6,084 bases of DNA from contig CALIHP010000056.1 in NCBI GenBank assembly GCA_938020565.1, forward strand, positions 1 through 6,084. Reading direction: 5' to 3'. Source of the DNA: an uncultured Anaerolineaceae bacterium. Lineage in GTDB: Bacteria > Chloroflexota > Anaerolineae > Anaerolineales > Anaerolineaceae. The notes under the pieces were generated by a model that was not told the origin of the DNA, did not search any database, and saw nothing but the letters and a program-made list of their open reading frames with translations. This document shows positions 5,337-6,084 of the stretch, one piece after another. The translations under genes were made by a program, and so were the position numbers. Numbering within the stretch: the first letter of the stretch is position 1; every line of letters starts with the position of its first letter.

Positions 5337-6084
5337 ATGAACAACCGGAATTCGACGCTTTTCCACAAGCCCCTCCTCGGCTGCGCGCTGATCCTCGTGA
5401 TATTTCTCTTTATTCGCCAGCCAGTCCGCGCCCAGAGCGCCGACGCGCTGATTCAGGCCGTCAACGCGCTTCGGGCGCAGAACGGGCTCGAACCGTATGC
5501 CGTCGACGGCGGGCTCAACGCCGCCGCGCAGGCCCAAAGCGAATATCAGGCTTCGATCGGCGAAACGACGCATAACCGCGCCGACGGGTCGCAAATCCCC
5601 GCTCGATCGGAAAACGTCTGCGGCGGGGCGGGCGTAACCGCCTCCTACTGCGTCAATTCGATGTGGAAGGACGAGATACACCTGTACACGATGATCGGGA
5701 TGGATTCGGGAACGGTCGGCGCGGGTTACGCGCTCTCGGCCGGCGGCGCGGCGTATTATACCCTCCTCGTCAACAGCCAGGGCGCGGACACAGGTCTCGA
5801 TAAAGCGGGCGCTGCCGCCGCGACGGACGGAAGCGGCGCGCAGGTCGCCGCCAACCTCAACGCCGGAAACGCCGATGTCGATATTTTAGCCGCCCCGGTT
5901 CAACCGGGCGAATTCGCAACCAGCACGGCTCAGCCGGATGGCTCGATTTTCCATATCGTCCAGGCAAACGAAACGCTTTGGACCATCGCGATCAATTACA
6001 ACACGACGATCGCCCAGATCCAGGCGATGAATAACATGAGCGCGGAGGACATTTCGGTTACGGCCGGACAACGTATCCTGATTT
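5337..6084 (+). CDS. Secreted CAP (SCP/PR1-like) domain protein with LysM, N-terminal part (cut by window edge)
   Basis: The 249 visible codons give an exported protein. A signal peptide (1-32) has basic R4/K11, a hydrophobic core 13-26 and a likely cut after VRA. A CAP domain follows (about 34-147), starting ADALIQAVNALRAQNGLEP and keeping the family's pocket candidates H79 (THNR), E92 (SENV), E113 and H115 (WKDEIHLYTM). Two Cys at 95 and 105 could form a disulfide. An Ala/Gly/Asp-rich linker (about 148-200) leads to a LysM module (about 204-249: FHIVQANETLWTIAINYNTT, then AGQRILI), which in this family binds glycan chains such as peptidoglycan. The window ends near the end of LysM, and more repeats may follow. 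The role is probably at the cell wall; CAP proteins vary widely in function. The start is set by the signal peptide and the nearby -10 box, as no ribosome binding site exists. Confidence 0.9.
   Translation, partial: MNNRNSTLFHKPLLGCALILVIFLFIRQPVRAQSADALIQAVNALRAQNGLEPYAVDGGLNAAAQAQSEYQASIGETTHNRADGSQIPARSENVCGGAGVTASYCVNSMWKDEIHLYTMIGMDSGTVGAGYALSAGGAAYYTLLVNSQGADTGLDKAGAAAATDGSGAQVAANLNAGNADVDILAAPVQPGEFATSTAQPDGSIFHIVQANETLWTIAINYNTTIAQIQAMNNMSAEDISVTAGQRILI

Noticed and set aside
5376..5387. LLGC in the CAP-LysM signal peptide as a possible lipobox
   Set aside because: The Cys at residue 16 comes before the main hydrophobic stretch (17-26), so it cannot be a lipidation site after an h-region. 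A cut after VRA at residue 32 fits better.
4938..5681. 247-codon minus-strand open frame over the regulator end and the CAP-LysM start
   Set aside because: It is antisense to two well-supported genes, has no domain and shows shadow-like Arg-rich composition.
1..6084. Frequent GATC/CGATCG words as a possible repeat family
   Set aside because: They occur mostly inside coding frames as codon pairs typical of this GC-rich composition, with no fixed spacing or flanking conservation.

Overview
The window looks like a chromosomal segment of a GC-rich bacterium, most plausibly an anaerobic member of the Chloroflexota (Anaerolineae-like). That placement is an inference. It rests on a Ser/Thr kinase beside orphan membrane proteins, a CAP (SCP/PR1-like) plus LysM exported protein, and a Cys-rich lipoprotein domain of a kind I associate with Anaerolineae. 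No rRNA, tRNA, CRISPR array, transposase or prophage gene was seen.

The left arm (1-2032) is all on the minus strand. Reading in the direction of transcription, four small integral-membrane proteins follow each other: 131 aa (4 predicted membrane helices), 189 aa (6), 133 aa (4) and 65 aa (2). They have a 4-bp ATGA overlap and then gaps of 18 and 29 nt, so they look like one operon. After a 113-bp gap holding tandem and inverted repeats comes the start of a bacterial Ser/Thr protein kinase, cut by the window edge. I recognise no family for the four membrane proteins.

A 264-bp divergent intergenic region (2033-2296) separates the arms. It holds a candidate extended -10 element for the minus-strand membrane operon, a hairpin just before that operon's ribosome binding site, a 31-bp imperfect palindrome at 2134-2164, and a TATAAT promoter for the plus-strand genes.

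The right arm (2297-6084) is all on the plus strand. It carries a lipoprotein with a six-cysteine C-terminal domain, a full-length pyrimidine-nucleoside phosphorylase (Pdp/DeoA family), an AraC-family regulator whose start overlaps the phosphorylase stop by 4 bp, and the 5' part of a secreted CAP-LysM protein with no ribosome binding site and a -10 box almost touching its ATG. Phosphorylase and regulator look translationally coupled, which suggests a small nucleoside-salvage unit with its own regulator. The lipoprotein and CAP-LysM protein are cell-surface proteins with no evident link to nucleosides.

The best candidates for something undescribed are the four-gene membrane cluster next to the kinase, the regulatory repeats on either side of it, and the lipoprotein domain. 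Nothing in the window amounts to a clearly new defence, mobile or RNA-guided system.
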